The position numbers were made by a program, and so were the translations under genes. From Podila epigama (Eukaryota > Mortierellomycota > Mortierellomycetes > Mortierellales > Mortierellaceae), in contig JAAAVE010000164.1 in NCBI GenBank assembly GCA_015679605.1, positions 1 to 20,435 of the forward strand: a stretch of 20,435 nt of DNA. The letters are read 5' to 3'. Positions within the stretch are counted from its first letter, which is position 1; every line of letters begins with the position of its first letter. The notes under the pieces are model-generated. The model saw only the letters and a program-made list of their open reading frames with translations. It ran no database searches and was not told the DNA's origin. Of this stretch, positions 1-9,946 are shown one piece after another.

Positions 1-144
1 AAAAAAGAAAAGCAAAGAAAAGAAAGTCTAGGCAGAAGCGAGCCTTGAATTTGCTACTTTGGACAACATTGGAGAAGGCAGCTGACTGTATTACAATGGG
101 GGAAGAATAAAAAAGAAGAGGAGCATGGTTATGCAGAGAGACGC

Positions 145-168
145 CAATGGTTCAATGGTTCAATGGTT
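145..168. repeat. Three-copy 8-bp tandem repeat (caatggtt)
   Basis: Three perfect head-to-tail copies of caatggtt are followed by a partial copy. It is too short to be a satellite of consequence and probably arose by replication slippage. Confidence 0.85.
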
Positions 169-321
169 CATGGTGCTCTCCACGCTTTCATTTCCAATCA
201 AATAAAAAAAATGGGCTGTGGGCTGCACCATTGGGGCGACAGACAATGTAAGGGCGCCGTCCAAACAGAGCTCCAATTTATCTTGTTCATGTCACTGCTC
301 TTTCTCTTTACCCCTCTCTCT

Positions 322-338
322 CACACACACACACACAC
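322..338. repeat. (CA)n microsatellite
   Basis: A run of about eight CA dinucleotides follows a CT-rich stretch, roughly 40 bases before the start codon of the first gene. It lies in the probable leader or promoter, so its length may vary between strains. Confidence 0.9.
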
Positions 339-375
339 TTTCTTTCTGTCAGGACATCTCTTCACTTTCAAATTG

Positions 376-3300
376 ATGCCCATGTCCACCCCTGTCGCGA
401 GGAACACGCAAGGGGAGACCATCCTGCAACGCTTTGTCACAAATGAAGGTCGCGCACTCATACCTCTTCTGACTCACACTGCCGAAGACCCGACGATACG
501 ATTCATCTATTGGGAGGACATTCTCAACGCATTCAAAGATGTCAGCCATCTCGAAAACACCTATGGTAACGTCTATGTCTATGGCGGGCGGGCACTCTTC
601 CTGGTCGACAAGGATTACGAGCTGTAAGATTGTTATTTTTTTCTTCTTCTTTTGGACAGGATCCCTCAATTGTGCTTATGACTGTATCCTTTGTCGTCTT
701 TCCAAGAGATCGTCATTTTATCCAATGGGCCACTAACGAACGTTTGCCTTGTCACCTAGTTTGTTTCCATTGAGAATAGCATACATTCTAGCGGCATACA
801 CTGTGGTGCTGAGATACCCCGCTGAACATACTGCGTTTGCAAGAAACCCTGAACAACTTGACAATGACCACCCAAAGTATGGACACAAGGCGAAGATGTG
901 GTCTTCCATCAAGGCTCTCGCTTCGAATGCAACCAGCAGCATGAAAACCAAAAAGGAAAAGCCTTGGGAGACCATCCAACGTGATATTTCAGTGAGCCTC
1001 GAGCAATACAAACACATGGTTGAGCTCCTCGGTCAGCGTGCAAGCTCGAGCCGGTCGCACTTTCTAAAGGTCCTTGCCAATGCTAATCTCCACCGAGATC
1101 ATCTATGGACCATCATCGCAATGGCACAAAACAACAGAAATACTGTCATAGGGGAGATCATTGAAATAGTATCCTCGGCTGCTACTCATCTCACCCAACT
1201 ACAGAACGAAGCACATCGACTAGACGTGTACAACAAAGGCCGTGTTATGCTAAGTGAGCTTGGGCATCCCTTGAGTTTTGCCAAACCGCGACTGTTCATC
1301 GTTTTGCCTGCAAATTTGGACCTTTGGAACGACCTGGATCCGAGCACGCACAGGTTCCGTCTCTACTTCATGTGCGACTTCCAGCAGGGTGAAGTGATTG
1401 ACGGCAAATACTACTTAAAACCAATTTCTAATGTCTACCCACAGCACACCCACCTCAGTTCCCACCAAGGATACGATATCGAGAGACCGCAAGAGCTCTT
1501 CCACGCATATGGCGACTATATCCTGACACTCTTAGCGATGGTTCTGTACGGCCACTGTGATGAAAATTCGTTCGTTCCAACGTTCGAGAACTTTCAAATC
1601 CTGTCCTGTTGCTCAGGCGACACACCACGCCACAATCTTACCTGGGAAAATCTTGATTTGCTCATCGCAAAGTCTATAGAGTACATTCAACAACTCGCAC
1701 CTCCTCGACGACTGTGGTTTTCTGGACTGACGGCTGACGAAACGCGCCATTTGCAGACGTTTTTGACAATCCCCTCTGGCGACAACGGTTACGGAGGATT
1801 TCACTGGACCGCTTTCAAGTCATCCGCATTGTGGCTGTGTCCACAGCACTCGTACGAGGAACAAGATATTGTCGAAATTTGTCAATGGGTCTACCCTCGC
1901 AACGGTTGGGTGGACATGTCCGTGGGCACGGCAAGGCTAGACATCTGGTCGGTCAACGAAGCCAAAGAGACTGCTTGGGTTCTGCAACAGACAGAATGCA
2001 TCTTTGACCTCACCATTTCCATCTCCTGGGATGCTTCGTATCAAGAGCTTCAATCAATTGTAGCGCACATGGCGGAGGGAGGACTCCGCACGCTTCAAAT
2101 TGAAGGCGTCAAGTCGTACCTCACCCCATGGTGCCCAGCAGCTTACAACAATGACATATTTGTTGAAGCCATGAACGACACCAAGTTGCAGGTCATCACT
2201 CTGACCAATTTTCCTCGGATGGACAAGCAGTACACCTATCTTGGCAGCAGCACCGGTCGGTTCTATGGGTTTCTTACCTCTCCGACGCAAAGCAGGATTG
2301 ACTTGGACTGGAACATACTTCAGTTCTATTTAGATGAGCGTATGTCCACTGATATCCTTCTAAGACGAGGTAACCTCACAAAGGACGACCAAATGCCGTT
2401 CCAGTCTCTCACCTGCCATCTGATCCCGCGCACAAAGTCGGAGCATGTAGGCATCGATCTCTTCCGTCACAATGGTTATGTAACCCCCAATGATTCTTTA
2501 CGAAGCGCGTGGAAGGGAAACATTGAAGTCATCGATGGAGAGCTGCATAAACTTGTAGAATTTGCAATTCTTGATCATGGCAGCTATGGAGCAAGGATGT
2601 CTCATAAGTACACTGAATTGCGTCGTCTTGTCGCCATAAACAATGTTCTCAGGCACGACGATGACTTCTGTTCACTCTTGACCAAGAACATGGCACTGGA
2701 GAAGGTCGAACTTGTCACACAGGAACGTGACCTGCTTCGACAAATTGAAGACATTTGTGGCAAATGGATTGGCAACAAGAAATCGCTGGAAGTGACGCTA
2801 CTTGAGCGAGGTCGAGGACCTGAAGGCCATCTCGTCGCGGTGTTGGATATGAAGCGCGTCAAGGGACGACCGGCCGTTGTTGATGTGCGTCACTGGGACA
2901 ATGACCATATTTCCCAGGTTCTGGCAGACCGTGATGTAGCCATTCTCTCTACTGTCGCGCTCCGTTTCCCCCAGGCGTTAAAGTCGTTGACGATTGACAT
3001 CTCAAGCTTGTCGATTCAAGCCATTGAGGACATTACCGCTGTGGTGGGTTATGCTACACTCGATCGCCTACATATCAAGTGCCAAATGCTCACTCAAGAC
3101 CGCCATGAGCATGCTCGCCGCGTTCTTGATTCTGTGAAATGGTCAGAGGTCAAGGCTCTGGTTCTTTCAGGATGTCAAATTGACGAGTGGATCCACTTGT
3201 GGTCCAGCGACAAGGCTTTGTCTCCATGGGCAGTTGGCAGCTCCTCGAGTGGTGGCCTTGCCTTATTGTCTCTTGTTGTCCAGGGTACAGGGATAGCAGA

Positions 3301-3436
3301 CCAGCTTCTGTCGCACGCGAGTGTTTTGGCCCTACACTGGATGATCTACCAGGCAGATCTTCTACAAGAACTACGTTTGGAGAATGTCGCGTTTGAGAAC
3401 AAGGCGGACCAAGATTTGCTTCAGCTAAGCCACTGA
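376..3436 (+). CDS. Large protein of unknown function with LRR-like C-terminus, two exons
   Basis: Exon 1 is 376-623 and exon 2 is 760-3436. The intron 624-759 (gtaagat...cctag) has a CTAAC branch-point match at 732-736, and the junction keeps frame (phase 2), giving 974 residues. The start could be ATG 376 or ATG 382; neither has an ideal context. The N-terminal ~110 residues contain a compact block (FIYWEDILNAF, YGNVYVYGG, LFPLRIAYILAAYTVVL). Residues ~165-245 look helical. Residues ~258-345 carry the most family-like segment (PRLFIVLP, RFRLYFMCDF, then HQGYDIERP and YGDYILTLLAM). From about residue 700 onward, spaced Leu/Ile patterns such as LKSLTIDISSLS and LDRLHIKC suggest degenerate leucine-rich repeats. 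I recall an expanded Mortierella-type family with the same blocks, but this is memory and not a search. There is no signal peptide, clear membrane segment or nucleotide-binding P-loop. Function is not assigned. Confidence 0.8.
624..759 (+). other. Intron of the first gene
   Basis: Donor gtaagat and acceptor cacctag flank 136 bases that contain in-frame stops. CTAAC lies 23 bases before the acceptor. Joining the exons turns two separate open frames into one, with LeuLeuPhePro at the junction. A nearer AG at 658-659 would make a 36-nt intron without a branch site and is less likely. Confidence 0.85.
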
Positions 3437-3862
3437 TTCTTGAGAAATAAGAGATCACACCAGTTGAACCCACACCTGTACACACACCTTCACCATCTCG
3501 CTCCTGTCCGTCATCTTCTTCCACCACGAATCTTCCATACATCATCCCCATCTCTATCTTATTGAGTCTGTGTAGCAAATATACACTCATTGTCAAGCAT
3601 GTCATACGTGCACATTTAATCACCCGTACTCCAATCTTTTTGTTTTCCATATTTTACATCCATTGACTGGCGTTGGGCGACGCGACAAGTGTGCCTAAAG
3701 ATTCTTTTCACACCAACCAAGTGTACAGTACAATTTTCAGGTCACAATGATGAAGAGACGAAAACTTGAACGCGACTTGGGTCCACATTATTCTCGTTTG
3801 ACTGATAACTGTCCATGTGTCTGTCAAACTAGAATCCACATTTTACATCGGGTGTTTGCACA
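3437..3862. other. Spacer between the first gene and the Sac3-like gene
   Basis: This holds the 3' end of the first gene and the promoter and leader of the next, both on the plus strand. An AATAAG variant at about 3446 may act as a weak poly(A) signal. Most of the stretch is C/T- and CA-rich without repeats. I see no convincing TATA box and no RNA gene. Confidence 0.5.
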
Positions 3863-6800
3863 ATGTTTGGGAGCGCCTTTGCCCCAGGTGGAGGCGCCAA
3901 TGTCATGAACAACACAAATGGCAGGATCAATAGCAACAACAATCATTCCAACGATAACTCATTCAACCAGTTTTCAAATAACCAAACCAACTGGCACGAT
4001 GGTACCAGTAGCGGCCGAGGACGCGGTCGAGGAGGAGGAAACGCCTTTCGTGGTGGACGTGGAGGCGGCAACATGACATATGTCGCTCCAGGGCTGGCCA
4101 ATAGTTATAACAACAGTAATAGTAATAACAACAACCACAGCAATGTATCACCACAACATCAACATCAACATCAACAGCAGCAACAATCATTTCAGTCGCA
4201 GCCATACCAGCAGCAGCGCAGGGACACGGGATATTCGAGAGGTAGAGGACGCGGTGGTGGATCAGGACCCGGCCACTTTAAGTCATTACAGTGGCGACCT
4301 GATAACACATCCAACACGGCTACAGGACAAAACTCTGAAATGGAGGACTCCAGCATGACATCTGAGACTGGATCGTGGCCTCAACAGACTGGTCTCGGTC
4401 AAGGCCAAGTAGCGACTTCAACCGGATTTGGGCAACGCAATGGCTCAGCCTTTATGGGTCCAGGATCCTTTGGGGCCTCCACTACTACCACACCAGTGTT
4501 TTCCACAGCAGCAGGATCAGGATCCGCATTCAACCAATCAAATCCTGCGGTAGGAACAGTGTTCAGTGCGACTTCAGGAGGTTCCGCATTCGAGACAGCA
4601 ACGGCCCCATCAAGTTCATCAATGATCGGATCATCAGGGTTTTCTTTCAGTGCTGCAGCAGCGGCATCCAACATTACCCCAGGCGGGAACTCGATCAGCT
4701 CAGCTTTTGCTTCTGCACCCCATACAACAGGACTCTCGTCCTCATCCTCCCCTAGCTCTGGAACAGCCTTTGGTGGAGGCTCGGCATTCAGTGGAGGTTC
4801 ATTCGGCAAAGAGTCTGCTTTGTATACATCTTCAACAAACCCATCCTCTGGAGAAGGGCCTCCGTCGACCATCCGATCGCTTAAATCCCAGGACTCTGAT
4901 ATCCCCGAAGATGCTGAGAGTCGACTGGCTCGATTTACTTCAGTACCCATTGGGAACAGATACGAAGAACTCAAAGAGAAGCGCATACAGGAGCGTCGGG
5001 ATGCTATAAAAAACGGAACGATCCCTGACCCTGACAAGCCTCGGCGACTTGAAGACGCTATTGAATTTGTGGGGACGTGTACGGATATGTGCCCCGAGTT
5101 TGAACGTCACGAACGTGAATACCAGCAAAATGTCGAATCATTTGAAAAGGTACTAGTGTGAAGACACGACCTTAGAAGACAGGATAGTTTTACGATGAAT
5201 AGCATCATACGCATTGGAGGAAGAAACTAAGAGCACTCTTCTTCATTATTTTATAATCCCAAGATCCCAGGGACAGAAAAGATTGATCATGCTCGTGCAG
5301 TCAAGATTTATGCGCGATCGGCTGCAGGAACTGAACAGGCACTCCCCTCTGATGTTCGGCCGCCCAAAGTGCTCCTTGTAAGTACCATGTACACGATGCT
5401 CACTGCTGCGGGAAGACGATGCTTTACAATTGAATTTCTCACATCTTGTACCTCTTCATCTGGTACCCAGTCTACTCTTGACTATCTGATCAAGGATATT
5501 GTTGCTCAAGGCGACCTTGCAGATTCTCATGGATTTGTGCGTGACCGAACTCGGTCGATTCGTCAAGATTTCACTCTTCAAAACAGCCGTGGTCTTGAAG
5601 CGATTGAAGCGCACGAGGTCATTGCTCGGTATCATATTCTTTGCATTCACCAACTCTGTGAAGTGAAAACATTCAGTAATCAACAAGAGATGGAACAGTT
5701 GCGCAAAGGTAACATATTGACTTATTGCCTGTGATTTTTGCCTAGAGAACAACACGGGATAAAAAAGGAATCTAACGCAAGTTTACCACGTTCCATTTAT
5801 CGCCATTATTGACTTTTCTCGTGCAATTGTACAGTCTTGACAAGTCTTCAAGAGTTTTACGACGACATGCGCTCGGAGGGTATCACTTGCCCAAACGAGG
5901 CTGAATTTCGAGCATACCATATGCTGAGTCACATGTGGGATCCTGATATGCTGCGTCAAGCACAGCAGCTCCCACACCATATTTTCAAGGACCCCTTCAT
6001 TCAAGCCGCTGCAGAAATCCATATGATATCACGTCGTAATAACGATATCCGGCGCCGAGCCAAGGTTCAGTCGGAGGCATCGCCCAACTTTTTCAGTCGA
6101 TTCTTCAAGAAGATTGCAGGACCAGGTACCACCTATCTGATGGCATGTCTAGTGGAAACAAATTTTGCCGAAATTCGAAAGGGTGCCCTCAAAGCGATGA
6201 ACAAAACCTACCTAGACATGCATGGCGGTGTGCCGATCAACGATTTGGTAGAGTCATTAGGATTTGATGATGTGGATGAGTGCATCGCCAACTGTGATGC
6301 GTATGGTCTAGAGATTTCCCAGGGCCCACAACCGACAGTTGTGTTCAATCGACGAGATCCGGAGACGCGCAGAAGAATCTTTAAAGGTACAATAATAATG
6401 CTAGAGATGTGCCTAATCCAACGGATCAAAATACGAATGAATGATTCACCTTTTCGTTTTGTTCATCTTTCTACTATAAAAAAACTCAAAAAGAGGGCAC
6501 GCTTGCCGTCAAGCAACATAGGAATGAGCGACTAGTTGAGGCGAAGCGACAACACTACTCGACAGTGCAAATCATTTATGGTCAGACACCTGGACCGAGC
6601 GAAGGCAAGGGAACCATGAGTTTTAAGTCTGGGGTGGCCTCAAGGTTAGGTCCTGGACTATCGACGCAAAGAACTAACGGCACCAGATCTCTGACCGTGG
6701 CTGGTCCACCAACCGTGCCACCATTGATGAATGCCTTCAAACCAACAGCACCAATGGCGCCGAAACCAGCAACGCAGGCGCCAGGAGCGTTCTTTTTTGG

Positions 6801-8952
6801 TGTGGACACACCAGAAGTGGCAGCATTAGGGACAAATCCTATTTTGACAAAGAAGCAATCCGTTTTTGAGACATCATCCTCATTTTCATCGACAAAAGCA
6901 ACTGCAGCAGTACCATCATCGTTATCGTCATCGTTATCAGGTGCAAGTGGTAAACAGCCTCAATCCATCAAGTTTGATCTTGCGCCTGGGTTCCCCAGTT
7001 CATCGGCAGCAGTTTCTTCAAGTGTTGACCGAAGCTCGGGCATATCCTCAACTTTGAATCCGTCAGCGATACCTTTTAAACCAACTGCACCTCTGCCACT
7101 GCAACCTGCAGCAGTGATACCTCCTTCAAACACCTCAAATTCATTCTCCTCACAGACCAGTCAGGCGTCACCATTCATTTTCAAGGCGCCAGTGCCAGCT
7201 ACACAGGCTAGTACATTCTCAGGGGCTACAAAGGCGCCAAGTTTCGAGTTTAAGGCGCCAACGATGAATACCACAACGACCACAAGCACGGTCACAACTG
7301 CACCGTCGACACCAACCGCAAGTTCGGGTGGCTTCTCGCTTGGAGCAGCAAAGTCAAAGTCTTTCTCTGGGTTTGCGGGAACCATTTCGACTGCACCACC
7401 TTTTACGGTGTCGACACCCACCATTCATCAAACAGCTGTTCTCTTACCACCGCCATCGCCAATCTCAACTCCCAAGACGGATGCCATGACTATTGTGACC
7501 CGACGTGGACGAATTTACCCTCGGAGTGTTGTCGAGGCTGTACTCAATGGCTTTATTCAGGAGGAGATGAAACGGATTGTACGACCAATTGCAGCGCAAG
7601 CGGTCCATGACGAGGCTGTGGAGCGTTCACTCCGCCGCGCCAACGAAAGAAAGCGTGCGGTTCGAGTGGAGGAGGCGGTGATCATGTCAGCGATTGTGGA
7701 TAATGTCACACGCGAACTCCTTGCGGATATTTGGTCAGAGATTTATCGTGAGACGAAGGTACAACGCCGTGTGATTCAAAAGTGGAAGGCGTTTGCGGCT
7801 GAGAGCCGAAGACGGGCAGAGGAGCTCAGACGGCGAAGGGAACACTTTTTATTGAACGTGCGGGCGATGAGTAGTCGAGGAGGACTTGGTGAGGATGAAA
7901 TGGCGATCAAGATTCGGGACTACAAGGCCGAGCAGGATCGGCTGAACAAGCAGCGTCGTCCTATAATGGATCAATATGAGTTCGAGCAAGATGGGGGAAG
8001 GAGTGGCGTCAAGGCTATGGCCGAGGCTGTCAATAGGAAACGGCAGAAGTTGATGGATCTGGGACAGGAAGGTTCGCCTGATGATGCGCTGTTGGCCATC
8101 TTGATGAAGGCAGCGGCGCCTAAAAAAGAGATGTGGACATCAGTTCTTGTGCATGAGATTGTCGAGGAACAATACAAGAGGTCACACCCACTGTCAGCGC
8201 AAACACTTGTAAGTCGGCCGTGGCGTTTGTTTTTGAACTTGCCAGATTTCAAGGAGACGAGTTCAAAGTGGCTGCTCTCCAAGCTTGGCACAAACATGGG
8301 TCGGGGCACAAAGGTGTTACAGAGAGCAGGCAACATGACGACGGTTCATCAGGGCAAGACAGGAGGAAGCAAGGATGTGGTTGTGCATGGCATTACTGAC
8401 GAGTCTCTGACAGACCTGTTGGGTATGGCACGTGAGACCATTATGGAGACTTCGGCCCTCATGTTTGTGTTTTCTACCGTCTCGTTTCCTGGTGACCAGG
8501 CTACGGAGAGTGTCATGTAAGATACAGCTGTTCTTTGTCCCATGTCCATCTTATAACTTGTATTAACGTATACCTGTATAACACCGTGAACGTTGTCTAA
8601 CTTTTTGATTGTTCTTTTTCTTAACAGTCGCAACTATTGGCACCAAGAACGAGATCGACTTGTGCGATTTTTGGCGTGTTTCCCTCGCGTCAAGCAACCA
8701 ATGGTGTTTGTGATATGGGGTGAACAATCCATGTGGGAGACAATCTCACCGCGTGTCGTTGAATACCTAGAGCTTGACGAGATTGTTCGGTCTGATCGTA
8801 GCGGGGTTTCCAAATATCGGTTCTTGGTCATGGACATGGCCAACATGAAGCTGGATCGGTATATTGCAGGTTCACTTGAATGGCTTGCAACAGAGACACG
8901 GGATCCAATTGATGACCCTTCAGTACAACTTTCACGGATTGCCCTTGTATGA
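3863..8952 (+). CDS. SAC3: Sac3/GANP-family mRNA export scaffold (TREX-2), six exons
   Basis: Inferred exons: 3863-5149, 5264-5377, 5471-5708, 5835-6386, 6494-8516 and 8628-8952, giving 1512 residues in one frame. In yeast, Sac3 is the scaffold of TREX-2, which binds Thp1, Sem1, Sus1 and Cdc31 and links transcribed genes and mRNPs to the nuclear pore. Residues 1-330 are low complexity: Asn/Gln-rich, with GRGRG/RGG stretches and FG-like repeats (AFGGGSAF, GGSFG). This resembles the FG-rich N-terminus of animal GANP. The SAC3/GANP domain runs from ~403 to ~730 and opens with TCTDMCPEFERHERE; it includes AARSAAG-type residues (YARSAAGTEQ), SDVRPP, STLDYL and the FRAYHMLSH region. Residues ~770-1055 are Ser/Thr/Pro-rich with recurring F-K-A-P motifs. 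Residues ~1060-1190 form a charged helix starting RRGRIYPRSVVEAVLNGFI, consistent with the Cdc31/Sus1-interacting (CID) region. The start ATG has A at -3. The identity is firm; intron 1 and intron 4 boundaries are the least certain because they have tandem acceptors. Confidence 0.92.
4014..4080 (+). other. RGG-type Arg/Gly repeat segment in the Sac3-like protein
   Basis: Codons here encode alternating GRGRG and FRGGRGGG units within the Asn-rich N-terminus. A second short block (SRGRGRGGG) is encoded at about 4237-4260. RGG segments commonly bind RNA and are targets of arginine methylation. That role is inferred from composition only. Confidence 0.8.
5150..5263 (+). other. Sac3 intron 1 with tandem acceptors
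   Basis: The donor is gtacta after Glu-Lys. The frame-preserving acceptor is the AG at 5262-5263 (cccaag), giving EK-IPGTEKIDHARAVK. A textbook cccag acceptor seven bases downstream (5270) would break the frame. actaag at 5226-5231 is a plausible branch site. A second donor at 5156 would add two residues in frame. Confidence 0.75.
5378..5470 (+). other. Sac3 intron 2
   Basis: gtaagt donor and tacccag acceptor, 93 nt, phase 0. Joining gives KVLL-STLDYLIKDIV, matching the conserved STLDYL of the family. Confidence 0.92.
5709..5834 (+). other. Sac3 intron 3
   Basis: gtaaca donor and tgtacag acceptor, 126 nt, phase 1. Joining gives MEQLRK-VLTSLQEFYDDMR, consistent with the SAC3/GANP domain. Confidence 0.9.
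6387..6493 (+). other. Sac3 intron 4, purine-rich acceptor
   Basis: gtacaa donor; acceptor AG at 6492-6493 inside an A-rich run, 107 nt, phase 1. It joins RRRIFK to EGTLAVKQHRNERLVEAKR. A second AG two bases later (6494-6495) would shift the frame. The absence of a pyrimidine tract is unusual. Confidence 0.75.
8517..8627 (+). other. Sac3 intron 5
   Basis: gtaaga donor, ctaact branch-like site at 8597-8602, and a T-rich tract ending in ttaacag. 111 nt, phase 2. Joining gives ESVI-RNYWHQERDRL and removes the apparent stop just after the donor. Confidence 0.92.
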
Positions 8953-8987
8953 TATTGAAAACAAAAAAACGAGCCATGACTTGAAAG

Positions 8988-8993
8988 AATAAA
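8988..8993 (+). terminator. Poly(A) signal of the Sac3-like gene
   Basis: A perfect AATAAA, followed by more A, lies 36 bases after the stop codon. It is the best 3'-end signal for this transcript. Confidence 0.7.
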
Positions 8994-9365
8994 AAGCTGT
9001 AGACGATGAATGAAGGCGAGAGAATATTCTCTTTGGTTTCCATGGTCACAATGGTCACGCATGGATATGCATAGAATTCTGTCCGAGGTGGATTGTGTTT
9101 TTGTCTTTTTCCAATGTTCCCAAACAGCCGTTGAGGATCGACAAATGGGGCTATGGTATCGACAAAGCCTCGCCAAGTCCGACGAGTCGTGTGAATTGAC
9201 AACGGCAGAAGGGTGAAATGGTATTGAAGTAACCACCCACAAAAGAATTACTCACACAAAAAGGTTGAAGGAAGCGTTGTCCGCCCAATCCATTGGCAAA
9301 AAATAACAGAGCCCAATCGTCTCTTTCTTTTTTGCTCAATGTCACACAGCATCGCATTGACAGAC

Positions 9366-9386
9366 GGATGGACGGACGGACGGACA
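9366..9386. repeat. GGAC/GGAT tandem repeat
   Basis: Four to five copies of a 4-bp unit (ggat, then ggac) are followed by a short purine-rich run. Its unit is partly complementary to the GTCT tract ~280 bases downstream. Confidence 0.75.
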
Positions 9387-9649
9387 AAGAGATGGGCGAA
9401 AGAAAGAAAAAAAACCGCCTTTTTGCTCGGGGCATCGAGTTTGCTTTTTGCCAATTTCTTTGCCATGGATTGGATGGGGAGCGTCGACTGGCTGGACACA
9501 AGACAAGCGAAGAGATGAACACTGGCTGGCTGTGACCCATGCTCATGCTCATGAATGTACATGTACGTCTATGCATGTATCAACAAGACCATTTTCAAGT
9601 TCCCTTTTCATGCTCACCTTGTTCTCCTGTCTGTCTGCTCCTCTGCTCG

Positions 9650-9745
9650 TCTGTCTGTCTGTCTGTCTGCTCGAGTACAAGTACAGTACAAGCACAAACA
9701 CAAGCACAGACACGAACATGAACACAGACACAGACACAGACTGAC
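9650..9745. repeat. GTCT and CAGACA simple-repeat pair
   Basis: About five GTCT units are followed by degenerate ACA/CAGACA units, with acagacacagacacagac at the right end. The two halves are imperfectly complementary, so a hairpin is possible. The tract lies about 200-300 bases before the monooxygenase start. Confidence 0.75.
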
Positions 9746-9946
9746 ACCAGTAACAGGCAAACACCTTTCACTCCATTCGTACAGCGAATTTCTCGCATGT
9801 CTTCTCAACTCAATCTCAATCTCTTTTTTTTTCCTACCCACATTCTTCGCCGCATTCATTCATCTACCTAATTGGCAGCTTTTGACAATCCTCATTACTG
9901 ACTGGAAAACGAACAGGAAGACAACTACGACGAGTAGAACAAAACC

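Larger units (their letters stand above)
1..375. other. Upstream spacer and leader of the first gene
   Basis: No gene is supported here. The first ~120 bases are A/G-rich. A perfect 8-bp unit (caatggtt) is repeated three times at 145-168. From about 288 to 352 the plus strand becomes strongly pyrimidine-rich and ends in a (CA)n run at 322-338 and a ctttctgtcag stretch just before the first good start codons. C/T-rich leaders are common just upstream of fungal start codons. The ctgtcag at about 346-352 could also be the 3' end of a 5'-UTR intron, but I cannot show a matching donor. Confidence 0.5.
8953..9946. other. Microsatellite-rich spacer between the Sac3-like and monooxygenase genes
   Basis: About 1 kb without a supportable gene. 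It holds the 3' end of the Sac3-like gene, then a mixed region with short tandem tracts: GGAC repeats at about 9366-9386, GTCT repeats at about 9650-9670, and ACA/CAGACA repeats at about 9674-9745. The last ~120 bases are C/T-rich with a T9 run, as expected for a fungal promoter and leader. Open frames through the tandem tracts are low-complexity and look like by-products. I see no tRNA-like cloverleaf. Confidence 0.6.

Noticed and set aside
163-375. Extension of the first protein upstream to position 163
   Set aside because: It would translate the (CA)n tract into HTHTHT and the C/T leader. The ATGs at 376 and 382, just past the leader, are more plausible.
4399-5037. 212-codon open frame on the minus strand within Sac3 exon 1
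   Set aside because: It is antisense to the coding low-complexity Ser/Gly/Ala region and the conserved block before the SAC3 domain. It is low complexity itself and has no recognisable features.
8205-8250. gtaagt donor followed by gccag, a possible 37-nt intron in Sac3 exon 5
   Set aside because: Removal would break the frame. Read-through gives a sensible PWRLFLNLPDF segment that continues in frame for ~100 residues.
9539-9760. Repeat array resembling a CRISPR or satellite
   Set aside because: The units are 3-6 bp without unique spacers of constant length. These are ordinary eukaryotic microsatellites.
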